In this document: one piece after another, positions 1-12,533 of the stretch
How the letters are laid out: each line of letters begins with the position of its first letter
How positions within the stretch are numbered: the first letter of the stretch is position 1
Source: Coffea arabica
Taxonomy: Eukaryota; Streptophyta; Magnoliopsida; Gentianales; Rubiaceae
NCBI RefSeq assembly: GCF_036785885.1
Contig: NC_092323.1
Span: 3,202,501 to 3,266,500 of the forward strand
DNA length: 64,000 bases
Direction of reading: 5' to 3'
Program-made: the position numbers and the translations under genes
The notes under the pieces: generated by a model
Seen by the model: only the letters and a program-made list of their open reading frames with translations
Told to the model about the DNA's origin: nothing
Databases searched by the model: none

Positions 1-159
1 TACCACCACATCTTTCCAGATAAAGAAATAAGCTGCATAAGTAGAGAAAAACAAAATTACTAAGAATTCATGAACATCCAGAAGGAAAATTTGGCAATTT
101 AAGAGCAGCAAATGATTTAAATTATTTGCTTCCTCCTTACAAAGATATCACAATCTAGT

Positions 160-292
160 GCCTAAAAGGCCTTAGTCTAGTGGCTAAGGTTGAAGCCTCG
201 GGAATTAAACATTTTGGGTTCAAATTCTCTTTTCCCTCCTTACTTCTTAAATCTCACCCCTCCCCTTGTAGGGAAAAAAAAAAATCACTTTA
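160..292 (+). repeat. tRNA-derived SINE-like fragment
   Basis: The stretch has a box-A-like segment (tagtctagtggctaagg) followed about 45 bases later by a box-B-like segment (gggttcaaattct), then a pyrimidine-rich body ending in an A-run near 280-292. That is the layout of a tRNA-derived SINE. I did not find a convincing target-site duplication, so the boundaries are approximate. The rest of the first 466 bases shows nothing else recognisable. Confidence 0.4.
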
Positions 293-466
293 TAGCACTT
301 CTCAAGCAACAATGCAGAACTAGATCTGTTAATCCTAAAACTAATACGTTGCAACTATTATTGATAGCTCTTTCCTTTTTCTTAGATTTATTCAAAATGC
401 TCATTACTTATTTATTCATACAAAATTCCGCATGTTTGGTTCAGGTATCCTTGTATACGATTCCAG

Positions 467-3168
467 CTATAACTTAAAAACCACATCAACGAAATTAAAT
501 CCAACCTGACGAGCAACCTTCACCAGTCCTCTGCTGTCACTGGTTGGTTCATTTTCTAAAGTACTACTATCTGCCACAAGCTCAATATCTTTTTGCTCTC
601 TGGACCTTCTCTTCATAGAGCTTTCCCTTAAGCTGCAGCCCTCAGCATGGTTGACCAAGGACCCATTCTTGCGCTTCCTGCTGAATGTGTATAAAAGGGG
701 GTTGCTGCTGTCAGGCGAACTGAGGAAGTTTTTGGTCAACTCAGATGCTTTGGCATTTCTCTTCTCAGAGGGAACAGAGTTCTCATTCTCCAACTCCATT
801 TCTGGAGCAACCCCAGTATGTTTCACCAACATTGGCTGATGTATCAACTTGGTCTCACTTTCCGCATCCCCATCAAAGCAAGAAGCTCCACCAGTTTTCG
901 TGCTACTAACAGTTGCAAAGGCTGCTTTACCCTTAGCATCTTCAAGCTCACCTTCATGTTTGACTTCTAAAAGATACTCACCAGATTGTGCACCACATTT
1001 ATCCTTTTGACAACATTCTTCAAATTGACAAGGATGAGTTCTAACTGGTCTACATGAGGTAGCAAAATCATCCCAATACTTGACTTTCCTTTTTCTAACA
1101 CTTCTGCGGACAAGTCGGTATTTTCCAAGTGGTGCTTTTTCTTCCAATTCAGAACCATTTTCAGTTTCAGTAATATTTTGATTTTTGGAGGAAGTACGTT
1201 CACTTTTATCCACATCCTTGCCAGAAATTGCGTAACTTTTGCACTGAGCAATCACTGAAGACATTCGTTGGGGCTTCACACATGGATTAGAAATGTATCT
1301 GCATCTGGAGGCTTTGGTTCTTCCATATAGAGTTTTCCTTCGACACAAATTTTGGATCTTCACAGGGCGATGCTTTGTGCCAATTTCTTCGAGGCATGGA
1401 GCTGCTTTGACAGTATTGGTTTTCCTTCTGCCACATAGAGTTCTCCTTCTGCGCAATTTTTGGACATTCACAGGTTGAACCTTTGTAGCATTGTCTTCGA
1501 GGAATGGAGCTTCTTTCATGATATTCTCAATTCCACTCGATTTTTCAGTTATGGAAGGCAAACTACGATTTCCTCCATTCCGTTGAATGATTGATATGCT
1601 TTTAGCCAGAGAATGTGAATCTTCTACCTGGCTCATTTTCTCATCCACCAACCCCTTTTCAATTGCATGGATTTTCTGAGTCCATGTATTCCTGTGCGAT
1701 TCAGGCTCTTTTTTTTCTAAGACAATATAGGCAAAAACAGGATTGTCCACAAGGCCATTATCAAATTGAGAACTTGATAACGCAGTTCCTATAAATGGAC
1801 TTGGACATTGATGAACACTCGTGCTTGGGTCCCAACTTGAAGCCTCTACATCAGAAGTTACAGATTTGGACTCAAACTCTGAGAAGGATATTTGACAACT
1901 AGACATGTCAACCATTTCATTTGGTCTCAAAGATTGCACGGGCTTACTTTTTGCATTATCTAACTGTTCGTGAACCTTGTCTAGTTTTGCTCTAAGGTCG
2001 AGTATCAGCCCTTCCGCTTCATCAAGCTGTAACTCAAGCTCCTGAATCCTCCTTTGCTGATTCGAGGATGCAACCTCTGCTTCTGCATTCTGCCAAAAAC
2101 AGAAAGAATGAATGCAAGCTGATTACCACAGAGAAAGACAACGATAGCAGCCAATTTGGCACAGATGCAAGGAGTAGTGGTTATTGTTCAAAGACAGTTG
2201 ACACGAAGAAAGAGCAGTTGTAGAGCAGCACTATAGGTGTCAACACAAAAATTCGGTGCTAACTTCTCTGTTTAGCCTAGCCTGATGGCAGTAGCAGCAC
2301 AAAATACGTGTGCTATTTAAAAAAAAAAAAAAATCATTTGCTTAATAACGTTATTAAAGGATCCTCCTGCTTAACGAACCTCTTTTTATTTCTGTTAGTA
2401 AAGTCAATCCTAAAAGAAAAAAAAATTAAAAACAGGAAATATGATGGTGCATAGCATGCCATAAATTTCAAAAATCCTTGCTATCTACTACCATGATAGC
2501 GCAACAAGCTGGACACAAGAGATGTGAGGAGGACATTTTCCTTTATTCTCTTAACTGGCAACAACTCACGATAGTAAGAATTTAACAAATTTTCCGGTTT
2601 AAATAGCACACGATGATATTGGAGGAAAGGCCAATGAGTCGCTCTCTTTCTATTGAGATTCAGAAAAGGAGAAAAAGAACCAGTTGTACAAATTACCAAA
2701 TACTGATCTTTATACAAGAAAAAATGAACGACCAACAACATTTTAAACAAAACTCCGACGCGCTCGGAATAGTCGAAATGCCACAATAATAAAGAAGGGA
2801 AAAAAATTGATGATAGGACTGGGATTCAAATATTTGGAATGAAGAAGTTTTTGAAAACAAAGGGAACCTTGTCTTCGAGCATCTGCTTGAAGCGAAGAAG
2901 CATCCGAAGTGCCTCCTCTTTTGTGCGATTCAGATCGTGCTCAAACATTTTAGCCTTCCGCTGCGCCGCCATTACTCTAGCTGCTGCCTCCTTCGCCGTA
3001 TTCAGTATCATCTCCGCGTAAGCCTTCTTCAACGCCACCATTTTCTACATTAAATTTGTAATCCATAACATAACACAGATAAAAAACGGCGACAGAAAAA
3101 AGAAATTTGATCACGCGAAATTATGCTACCTCATTTTCTTCCATGGCGATTGGAATAGTCCCAGCCAT
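467..3168 (-). CDS. Plant coiled-coil protein of unknown function (612 aa, 3 exons)
   Basis: I join exons 3130-3168, 2868-3044 and 467-2089; all junctions are GT-AG and in phase 0. The protein starts MAGTIPIAMEENEKMVALKKAYAE. Residues about 14-120 are strongly helical and charged, typical of a coiled coil, and split over exon 2 and the start of exon 3. The N-terminal block (KKAYAEMILNTAKEAAARV, then TKEEALRMLLRFKQM) looks like a conserved plant family that I cannot name. The rest is low complexity, rich in Ser, Lys, Arg and Glu, with basic patches such as RRRRTLCGRRK and KRRSREQK that could be nuclear localisation signals (inference). Residues about 265-335 hold two tandem copies of a 36-residue basic unit. 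The start is the ATG in the short first exon; a second in-frame ATG lies eight codons on. Function is unknown. Confidence 0.8.
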
Positions 3169-5317
3169 CGGCCGTTGAGAATTTCTCTTTTTTCTTTTTT
3201 CCGTTGGTTATTGGTCTTTTTTCTTTTATTTTTTTTGAAGGTTGGGAATACTCACCCTCCTCTCCTGTTGGGGTGTTTACTTACAGTCTCGCTCTCGTCT
3301 GTTCCGAAATAAGTCATTGGACTGGGTTGCCCCTGTGTGACTTTACAATGCCGGATTAGTCGGGTAGAGGAAAACGACACTGATGCAGATGGAATGTTGT
3401 CGTTTTGGCCTTCTGATACTAAAAATATGTCTTGGAAATTATTGATGGCCGGCGCCAGAAAATGGGGAAAAAAATATTTGGAGAACGGAAAAGTGGGTTA
3501 GAAAGCGCGGTTGAACCAATGACTTCGAAATTTTTAAAATTTGAAATCACAAATTTCACCAGAGGTGAGACGTGGCAGACGGCTAAATGGCTAATGACCT
3601 TAAGCCTGAAGCAGTGATACTCATTGTGGCCCGGGCTTCGTGAATTGGACAGGAGCACATGAACTTCGGGCCCCAATCCAAGACTGGTACTGTGGCGGCC
3701 GACTCCGTTGTGTGAGTTGGCCACCGGATGCAGGTTAGGGGCCTCAGGACAGCGTGGTGGTGCGCCAGCTGAATTGGCCGTGGGGTTTACTTCCATAGCC
3801 CCATTCTTGGGTCTCCCTTCGATATTCGTTAGCGTTCGAATCGTAGGTTAGTGTGTGATATATAGTATACATATCTTGCTAACTAGGGAAAAAAAAACTA
3901 TCTTGACAGAATTTAGCAGAACAATTGATCTAATACAAGATACATAAGCAGACTTGATCTACAAGCGATTAGGAGTACAATTTGATTATTAAAAAAAATA
4001 ACTAAGATGATTATACCCTTAAAAAAAATATGATCATTTAACATCTAAAGTAAGTGTTATTTCATTCCCATGAAAACTTAAAATTCTGAATTAATTACAG
4101 TTACAATTGTACTTAAAAGATAGAATCAATTTACGATACCTACTTTTCGTAAAATTGTTTGGATAGTAAACTATTTGTTAGATTTTATTTGTTTGCATCG
4201 TTAACACATTTTTTAATCATCTTTTTATCTCACATATATTATACTTTAAAAATACAATAAATTTTTTTTTTCAAAAAACTATCCCAAATAATCTACCATC
4301 CAAACATGCTATTAATACGATCTTTCAAAAAGCTACAAGCTAAAACAAATGGATGACCACTCTTTAAAACAACATGGACTGGGTTCTTCTGTACTCTAAT
4401 ATGTGCCGTAATATTACAAAGATTTTTTTTAAAAAAAAAAAAAAAGAGTTCGCTGCAATTTTTTCCCACAAAAAGGCAACTTTTATTTGGTTAACGTGTG
4501 GCAATTCAAGGGTCCAGTAGTAGGAGGGAGGGATGGATTGTATAGTTCGGGAAAATTGGGAGTATAAGTGATAGATTTCAAATTTAAATCCTCCAATTTA
4601 CACTTAATAGAAAAAAAGGGTTGGGTAGTAATTTAAAATTCTCACAAAAATGCATGCTTTTGTTATTGTGCATGCAAAACAACAATAAAATGGGATCATC
4701 AATAGGAAAATGTTATTTATACTTCTTTTTTTATTAATCACATTCTAATTATCATTTTAATTATATAATTTTCATTTATTAGATTATATGAAAGAACAAG
4801 TGGTGGAAGTGCAAATAACAAAAAAATAAAATACAAATAATATTTTCCTTACCAATATATATATATATATATATATTTATTTATTTATTTATTTATTTAT
4901 CATAATCAAGGACTTGCAAGCGATTGATTATATTTTTGGCAAACAAAGATTCATTCATAAAAGCAACTATTTACAGACTCAAAGAGTTGACCATCAAAGT
5001 TCAAACAATAGCCCATCACAAAACCAACATCTTAGTAATTAATAAAAAGAAAGAAAAGGAAAAAAAAAATGATAGTGCATTATTCTTTTTGGCCGGATGC
5101 GAAGGAAAGCGTTATTATTATTATTATTATTATAAAGGGTGTAACGTATAGCTACAATACAAATGAAAACGGACAAAGCCCTATCTTCACTTTTGCTAGC
5201 AGATGCCCTGGGAGCGTGAGGAAGTACGTGAAGCGAACATGTTCATCGTCCCGTGCTTATCAGGTCATCCATCGATGTCGCAGATAAATGTTGATTTCGA
5301 AAAATAACGCAACACGT
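3169..5317. other. Intergenic, AT-rich, with small repeats
   Basis: The 5' flank of the coiled-coil gene lies at 3169-3300. A segment near 3720-3890 has a box-B-like gcgttcgaatcgt and ends in an A-run, so it may be another SINE piece, but this is weak. A MITE lies at about 4156-4305. A (TA)n run followed by (TTTA)n occupies about 4855-4900, and a (TTA)n run lies near 5114-5134. I see no convincing gene; the short open frames here lack conserved features. Confidence 0.6.
4156..4305. mobile_element. Short MITE, TTTGGATRGTA-ended family
   Basis: The ends are inverted repeats: ttgtttggatagtaaactat at the left, and at the right a sequence whose complement reads gtttggatggtagattattt. It is about 150 bp, AT-rich and without coding capacity. 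Relatives with the same ends occur at about 11380-11526 and 51206-51346 in this window, and shorter-TIR cousins sit near 56.7 and 57.0 kb. A hAT-like origin is likely, but the target duplication is not clear. Confidence 0.6.
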
Positions 5318-5334
5318 TTGCAATAAAGAATAAA

Positions 5335-5582
5335 ACCAACTACTATAAAATAATTCGGCCACAAAAAGAGTTTTAAAACTTTATTTAGATGTAAGTTAAG
5401 GGATCGAATTCCTTAATTTGCATTCTAAAAAGGTTTTCTAAAATATTTCACTAGCAGGTGCGTAGGCACTCATCTGGATCAGTAGTGGTTCAATTCCTCT
5501 GGATTCTCCTTGGTTTCATTAAATTACCCTTCTGTCCATAGTATATAGAGTAGGTGTAAATCCATCGTGTCCGAAAAAAAAA
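5335..5582 (+). repeat. SINE with target-site duplication
   Basis: The segment is flanked by near-identical 17-base copies of ttgcaataaagaRtaaa (5318-5334 and 5583-5599), as expected of target-primed insertion. It contains box-B-like motifs (ggatcgaattcc and gtggttcaattcc) and ends in an A-run next to the right duplication. Its 3' part (agtatatagagtaggtgtaaatcc) resembles the tail of the SINE at 33991-34160, so both probably belong to one family. Confidence 0.65.
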
Positions 5583-5708
5583 TTGCAATAAAGAGTAAAT
5601 TTGTATTCGTTTTTATTTGTCAATAAAAAGGTGCATTCACATTTACTTAATGTTGTCGTAAAACATAATGGTCTTAGTTTAGCCGTTCTTTTTTTTTAAA
5701 CCTTAGTT

Positions 5709-6372
5709 AGGTTCCATTTGATAAAACTGAATATGAATTTTGAAGTCTGAATTCTGAAATCTAAATACTGAAACAATTAATTTGCTGAATTTTAAGTACT
5801 GAAAAAAATATATGAATGTCTGAATTTTAATGCTAAACCTATTTATATTGTTTAATAAATATTTATAGCTGATGCTTAATAAGTTTAATTTGACAATTTT
5901 GCCCTTATATCCTTTCATTAAAAAAAGAAATAGAATCTATGATTTAATTAGTTTAAAATTGTTAGGTATGAAAATGACAATATTTATTTTTAAATCAAAT
6001 TAATATAAAAGATGAAATATATTATATGAGTAGTATGGAGAAGATGTGAAAGTCATTAAAAAAGGGAAAAGGAGAAAAGAGAAACTAAAAATCGTTAGAT
6101 AGAGAATATTAAGTTGTTTAATTACATAAGAATTTTGAACATAGTTAACAAACAATGGTAGATTTGGTAGATAGGATAAGGTAGTTGAAGTAATTCTATT
6201 GATTCTTATCAAAATTAAGTATTCAGTTATGATTCTTGTGCTGAAAAAAATACACATAGGTTCAGCACTGCTTAACAAGTTCAGCAAATAGATTTTCATT
6301 TATCAAACAATCAAAACATCTGAATGTCTGAAAAAATTCAGATTCAACACTTTTTTATGTTATCAAACAGAC
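5709..6372. mobile_element. hAT-type MITE (about 660 bp)
   Basis: The left end reads aggttccatttgataa and the complement of the right end reads gtctgtttgataacat, giving imperfect terminal inverted repeats that carry on into loosely complementary subterminal ctgaat/attcag repeats. The same 8 bases, ccttagtt, flank both ends (5701-5708 and 6373-6380), matching the 8-bp hAT duplication. There is no transposase, so the element is non-autonomous. The short open frames inside it are not genes. Confidence 0.65.
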
Positions 6373-6380
6373 CCTTAGTT

Positions 6381-7055
6381 GAGAAAGCTATGTTCTGTGG
6401 TATAATTAAAATTTTATAACCTTAACAGGGTGGTGATGTTTTTCCTTGAGATTGCTTTTGTTATTTGTTTATTTCTGTGGGTTAATTTCCTACAAAATTA
6501 ATATCAGTCCTACGTTAATGAAGCATAACCCCAGACAGTTCTGCTGGTATGATTTCCGTGTAATTAGTTATAATTCAAACTCTTTAATTCTCGAGTCACA
6601 ATCCATATGGAGCCAAGTGATCAAACAAAATCGAAATGTCTACTTTTATCCCATCGATGAGCAAAATGGTTTCTAAGTAGTGCTGCGCGCGCGCATTTAT
6701 ACTAAAGCAACATAAAGATTGAGCATAGAAGTGCAAGACAGTTAGTTCAATAGATTGTAAACACAACTTATTTAAGCCTCCCATCCTTGATTCTTTTAAG
6801 CTAATTTTTTTTGTTTCTTTGAATATTCGTTAACAAAAAATTCAGGTATCATGAATATAATGTAGAGAAATAATTGTTAGTGCATATTTACATAGTAGAG
6901 TAATAAATTTAATTTATTAATAAGGAAAATCAGAAAGATCTCGCTTTAACGACCAGCTCTGAGATGATAGGACAACAGAAGCCCCCAGTATTTGAGACCA
7001 CTTTAAAGTCCCAAACAAATGTGCTACAAGTGGAGTTGGAGATGGAGGCAGCGAC
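6381..7055. other. Intergenic, nothing recognised
   Basis: AT-rich DNA with a short (CG)n patch near 6684-6693. I found no gene, RNA or clear repeat in this stretch. Confidence 0.5.
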
Positions 7056-7990
7056 GTACGTAGGATTTTGGTTTTGGGGGTGTGGGGCAAACAACGAGTA
7101 ACAAAAAATTATCAAAATTATCAAACAAATGATAAGTTCACTAACCTAATATCAAAGCTTTAAAATCAAAATCTAATAGATGATAACTAAACATTAAATG
7201 TTGTTAATAATAAGAAATAAAATATAAAGCAAATGATGAAAATTAACTCACGAAGCAAAGATATAGCTCTGTTTGGATTGGTTGTTTTTTGCGTTGTTTT
7301 TTAAATATTTTACTGTAATAATGTAGGTAAAAAACTTTTACTGTAGATGAAGTTTTTTTTTTTGCTTTTTGAGGTTGTTTTTTTATGTTTTTAGTGTTGT
7401 TGAAGTTGTTTTCCGTATTTTTTAGGTTGATTTTTTTTTTTCTGTATTTTTGGTGTTTTTGAAATTATTTTTATTTGTATATTACTGTAATATTGTATAT
7501 GAAAACTTGTTTTTCAAAAAATGACCAATCTAAACAAAAATATTAACTAAACTCAACATATAGACATTAACCCTATACAAATAACATAAAAATTCCAAGA
7601 CACAAATTTAGATTAAGAACAATAGACAAATTCATAATCATAAATAATCTAAATCGCAAATTTAAAATAAATGTATCTAATGATTATGAATCAAAACATA
7701 ATGTAATTGTAATGGAAAAAAATTGACTTGCTTTGAAAAAAATGAAAATTTTAGGTGTTTGTTTTTAACTAATACATCAAGTCAATCACGTATAAACATA
7801 ATTATAAATATGATTAAATTTCCTTTTATTTGTCAAATATTTGTTTCCTTACCTTAACTAATGTAAGAATACATTAAAGTTATAATAACGACATTCAGTA
7901 TATATAAGGAAACTATAATGAGTTATTATTAAAACAAGTTTTTATAGAGAAATTAAAAGAAATAAACATGTTAATTAATGAAAATTCATG
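7056..7990 (-). mobile_element. Older repeat element, inverted copy of the 40.8-42.0 kb element, split by a MITE
   Basis: The reverse complement of this stretch aligns, with many scattered differences, to about 40780-41965. Examples are the tracts running into atacgtgattgacttratg, and those ending gataattttttgttactcg. The left part (7056-7265) and right part (7540-7990) match adjoining parts of the other copy. The roughly 270 bp between them is a MITE absent from the other copy. The element has no open reading frame and its superfamily is unclear. Confidence 0.6.
7266..7538. mobile_element. MITE nested in the older element
   Basis: Inverted terminal repeats: ctctgtttggattggttg at the left, and ttttgtttagattggtca as the complement of the right end. 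The interior is T-rich with ttactgtaat motifs, typical of a plant MITE family whose ends read tttgttyrgattggt. The homologous element at 41 kb lacks this segment, which dates it as the younger insertion. Confidence 0.65.
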
Positions 7991-8039
7991 GAGTAAATTG
8001 ATAAAGTTCAAATTTAAATGTAATGCTCTATACCGAATA

Positions 8040-10432
8040 TCTATATCTATATAGATTTGAGAAGAGATTTTTAGCAACAAACCTTCCCACTCTCAACTCT
8101 ATTTTTTTTATCATTTTACATTTAATTTATTTCGTAAAAAATATCATGGGCACATCACACCCCCACGTTTCCCTCAAACAATAAGTTAACTCCAACTAAC
8201 ACTCCCACATTTTCCTCAAACAAGAAGTTAATTCCAACTAACACTCCTTACACACCTTACTTCAACTAACACTCCTCACACACCTTCCCACTACAATTAA
8301 AACTCTTCCAATCAAAAATTTCACTTACATTAAAACTCTTCCAATTCCATCATAAGATTGCGCAAAATCTATTTCCACTTCATGTTGGTATCCTTATTAG
8401 CCCTCAAATTCAATTTCACTCCACACACACCTTCCCAGTACAATTAAAACCCTTCCAATCAAGAATTTGCGAATTTGCCAACGCCATATATTGTCGTTTC
8501 TACTATTCCAATGCCATAACCAATTCCCACTACCAATTCCATTTTTCTAGCATTTCACATTTAATTTAATTTATAAAATATATTCCTCTCAACTTCCACA
8601 TCCACTCTTCACATTTGAAATTGTTGGTTAATGTGCATGCTATCTTATTTGAACTTCAACCCATCACGTTTCCGATTGCCTTGCGTTATTTATGATTCTA
8701 CAACAATTAAAACTTCTATAAGACCATAAGAAGAGATAACAAATATAACATTCTTTCATGCTTTCTTATTAATTTAAATAAGTAAGATTATTTACACTCC
8801 ATTTTTGTTATTCACACTTCAATAATCATTTTGATCATATAATTTTCATTAATTAGACTATATGATAAAACAAATGATGGAATTGCAAATAATAAAAAAT
8901 CGAGTGCAAATAATATTTTCTTAAGTAAAAAGTGGCCCCCATGCCTTTCTAATTTAAAAAATTAGTGGCTCCGCTTATATGGGAATTTGGTTTGAAGTTT
9001 ATTAGTGAGAGGGTAAATAAAAAGAAAACATTGCCAAACTTAGTAAAAGTAAAAAAATAACTGATAATATTTTATCTTTAAGCTTAGAAATCCTAAGTAA
9101 AAGGGCAAAATTAAATAGAAAACAAAAAGGAAATAATGTCGTGGATTTAAAAAAAAATCAAGAATGGTACCATTCATGAAATTCAAATTATGAAATCACT
9201 AAATAAAAAACAAAGTACTACTAGCCTTTTAACGTGGAAATTTTTTTTTTTGAAATATTCATTTTTTGATAAAAAAAAAATGATAATAACAACGCCAATT
9301 CTACCAAATTTTTTTAAAAAAGTAATATTATAGTTTAAGAAAAAGATATAGAACATTCAACCTTAAAATACTACTTAATTTGTATATATCTGGCCCAAAT
9401 TTGACATTAGAATTGAATAAGAGTGCAAAACCCAAACACTAAAGATAACTTTTGGTATCATTAATTATTTTATGTATTCTTATTGCTGTCTTCATATGTA
9501 AATATGTATTTACTATGTTAAAATATATATATAGATACATTGATTATAGTACTTGAGAATATTATAGATATTATCAGTTTTTCATTTCCACTTTTAGATA
9601 CTAATAATTGCAACCATTGTAATTAATTTTCAATTTTATATTTTCATTATGATACGTAAACTAAAATATATTGGGTTGTAGGGATATGAATTTAGAGGTT
9701 AGGTATAGGGGAAGAAGGGAAGGAAGAAAATGGTGAGGCGTTAAAAAGTAGCAGGAAAGGTTGAAGAAGAAATATGAGTTACAAGGATGGGCGGAGAAGG
9801 TAAAGAAGAAGAAAGGGGATTACAGGAATATGACAGAAATGACAAAAAAATAATAATAATTGGGAGGATAGTACTATGATAAAAGATATGAAAGTCGTAG
9901 GAGGCATCTGATGACTAACTGGCGTATAAAAGAAGAGGGAAATGATGGTGATTTTTAATAATTTTGAGAACTCTAAAAACACATATTACGAAATTTTTTT
10001 TTTTAAATATACGTTAAAATTTATGAAAAATGCTAATCTAAATGCAATCAACAATTTTAGGGGCACAAGATAGGAGAAAGATTTTTTTTCTAAAAATGGA
10101 AGAAAATAAATTGGTTATAATTTATTTTTTTATATTATAAGTTTTGATATATGGGTATAACATAATATTTTTGTCGGATATTAATAAATTGATTTTTTTT
10201 TAGAAAACTCTTTTCACATTACTACCCAACCTAACCCTCTCATTTAATGCGTTAACAATTCTTTTATCATGTAAATCATTATAGATTAATTTTTTTAAAT
10301 ATTAAGCATACACTTCTTTAAAATTTTTAGTCTATATATATTTTTATTATTTTGTACCACAATATTTAAATATATAAAATATTATTCTGATTTAAAATAT
10401 AACTCCGTGCTATGCACGGGTCAAAATACCAG
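8040..10432 (+). mobile_element. Non-autonomous Helitron (about 2.4 kb)
   Basis: The left end begins TC (tctatatctatatagatttg) directly after an A. The right end carries a GC-rich hairpin (ccgtgctatgcacgg) about 10 bases before ccag and a following T. Helitrons insert between A and T without target duplication, start with TC and end in CTRR after such a hairpin; here the last motif is ccag, one change from ctag. No Rep/helicase frame is visible. The interior is AT-rich, with a purine-rich stretch at 9700-9990 that could be captured sequence, but I recognise no gene in it. Confidence 0.7.
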
Positions 10433-12533
10433 TTTGAACTGGGGCTGCTGCCCTGCCCCTACGTCCGTTGTTGGATAGGACATGGACTCTAGTTCATTGT
10501 TGATGTGGAATTGAGTCAACCTTCAAAATCTTCGACACTTCATCCAATGCCGGCTTTAGGAGCCGTCAAGGCACTAACTACTCTTATTACCTTTTCCATT
10601 TACAATCCATTCCACGCATAGCATTCAACTTATACGTCTTCATATATATTTTTTTATTAATTAATCTTTGTTTTTGGTATTTCTTTTATTATCACTATTT
10701 TGGTTTAATTTGGTGAAGGCAACTAAACTAAAAAGAAAATACAGCCTTTTCCCCAAATTCGTTTGAATTGCTATTGTCTCGATTTTTTTGGAGAAAAATA
10801 TGTTACAAGGATTTAATATATGTGAAGTATAAAAATAATTAAAAATATGTTCATAAAAAATATAAATATTTTTTTTAAAAAAATCGAAACATGCTGCTTT
10901 AACCATTCCAGATCAACGGTTGAAATTTTATCCGTCCCATACGTCTGTCCTGCGCATTACACATTCCCCACGTCGGACCGGAATTTAATTACATTAAACC
11001 TATGAAAAAGACCGGACACATGACACAGGAAAACCAGCAAAAGGAGACGCAACGGGCATTTAACAATAAAATAAATTAGTTTGGTATGCAATGATTTATA
11101 CCAAGCGTAAGAGTAGGCCCTCATTCAGAAAGAACATACCGTTGCTTTGTACATGCCGCTAAAATCCCCATCACTTAATACGTCTACAACAAAAAGTTCC
11201 TATAATTGATCAGAAAACACTAGAGAATTTAAATCAACAAATCCGAGATTAACTATTAAGCAAGGTGGAACTTCAAAAAAATAGAAACTTTGGATTTTGA
11301 TCCCCTCGACTCCTTTTCGATTTTTGAGTTCCACCATTCCCTTGTTAGAAGTAAAAAAAAAATTGCAAGCAGTATAGAGTTTGTTTAAATAATTTATTAT
11401 TTACACAAATATATTCGTTTGCATAATAAATATAATTTTTAATCATTTCATAATAAATATCTCATCAAAAAAGTACTATATAATATTTTTAAAAAATTAT
11501 TTCAAATAATCTCCTATGCAAACGCACTTAAATATGACTCGGTTTTGATTGGTCTATTTTTAAAAAATAAAATTTTCAAATACAATACTACAGTAATATA
11601 CATATAAAAACAACTCTAAAAACATTTTATTCATACAATATATAAAAAATAAACTCATAAATACACACAGAAAAAATAAATTCTACAACATTTTTCACCT
11701 ATCACCACTACTCAACACCACCGCCACCATCCTCACCTCACCGTCACCACCTCCCTCCTTTCGATCTGGTTGTGATATAGTCATAGTCAGATCGCAACCA
11801 AAAGGTTTGGAACATTTTGGTCGCGATTTAGCCACGACCAGGTTGACGGGGCCGCGGAGGGGGGGGGGAAGGGGAAGGGGAAGGCTGGGTGGAAGGGAAG
11901 GAGAGGAGAGGAGAGAAGAGGAGGATAAGGGAAGGGGTGATGATAGTAGGAGTGGTTTTGGGTGTAATATTAATTTTTTTAAAATATTTTAATTTTAAAA
12001 AATAATTTAAAATATATTCTAAAAATTCCTTCAAAAAATCTATAATAAAATTTTTTTATATACACTATTACAATCAAGTATTTTAAAAACACCTTAAAAA
12101 CACACAGGTAATGGTAAATTGGTAGTACCATTATCCATGATCCGATGTTTCGTGTTCGTCTAATGGTCAGGTGGACCACCAAGAGTAGTACCAGTCAACC
12201 CTTCCAATACCCAACCATCTCCGGTCAAAACATATACACCGTAATTGTCATCTGGAGTCTGGACTTGATATTTTATTATTCCATTATCAAACAAAATTCT
12301 CAGAAGTTAACATCTGCCCCCCACCCCACCGTGGGTCACCTTTTTCACTCAGCATATGAATACATTACCGAATGATGCAAGGACTATCTCCTCTTCATTT
12401 TACTAGTTCCACTTTATAGTGTAGCATTATTTTTCTTCAGTCCAATTTCCAAGTCAATGCCTCCCAACCCACTTCCCCTTTGAACCTTCAAAACCCTAAT
12501 CTCATCTTCTTCGATTTCGGCCCCCACATCCCA
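10433..12533. other. Intergenic upstream of the BIR2-like gene, with MITE and foldback repeats
   Basis: Contains a MITE of the tttgga family at about 11380-11526. A foldback-like element lies at about 11540-12110, where a pyrimidine-rich arm (11700-11760) is followed by a purine-rich arm (11860-11940). The promoter and leader of the receptor gene lie just before 12534. I see no other gene. Confidence 0.5.

Noticed and set aside
190-477. 95-codon plus-strand frame at the window start
   Set aside because: Runs through the SINE-like repeat and its A-run; not protein-like.
3419-3796. 125-codon minus-strand open frame
   Set aside because: Composition looks non-coding and part of it overlaps a weak SINE-like segment; no family recognised.
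11807-12034. Open frames on both strands over the G-rich tract
   Set aside because: Low-complexity translation of a purine/pyrimidine foldback repeat.
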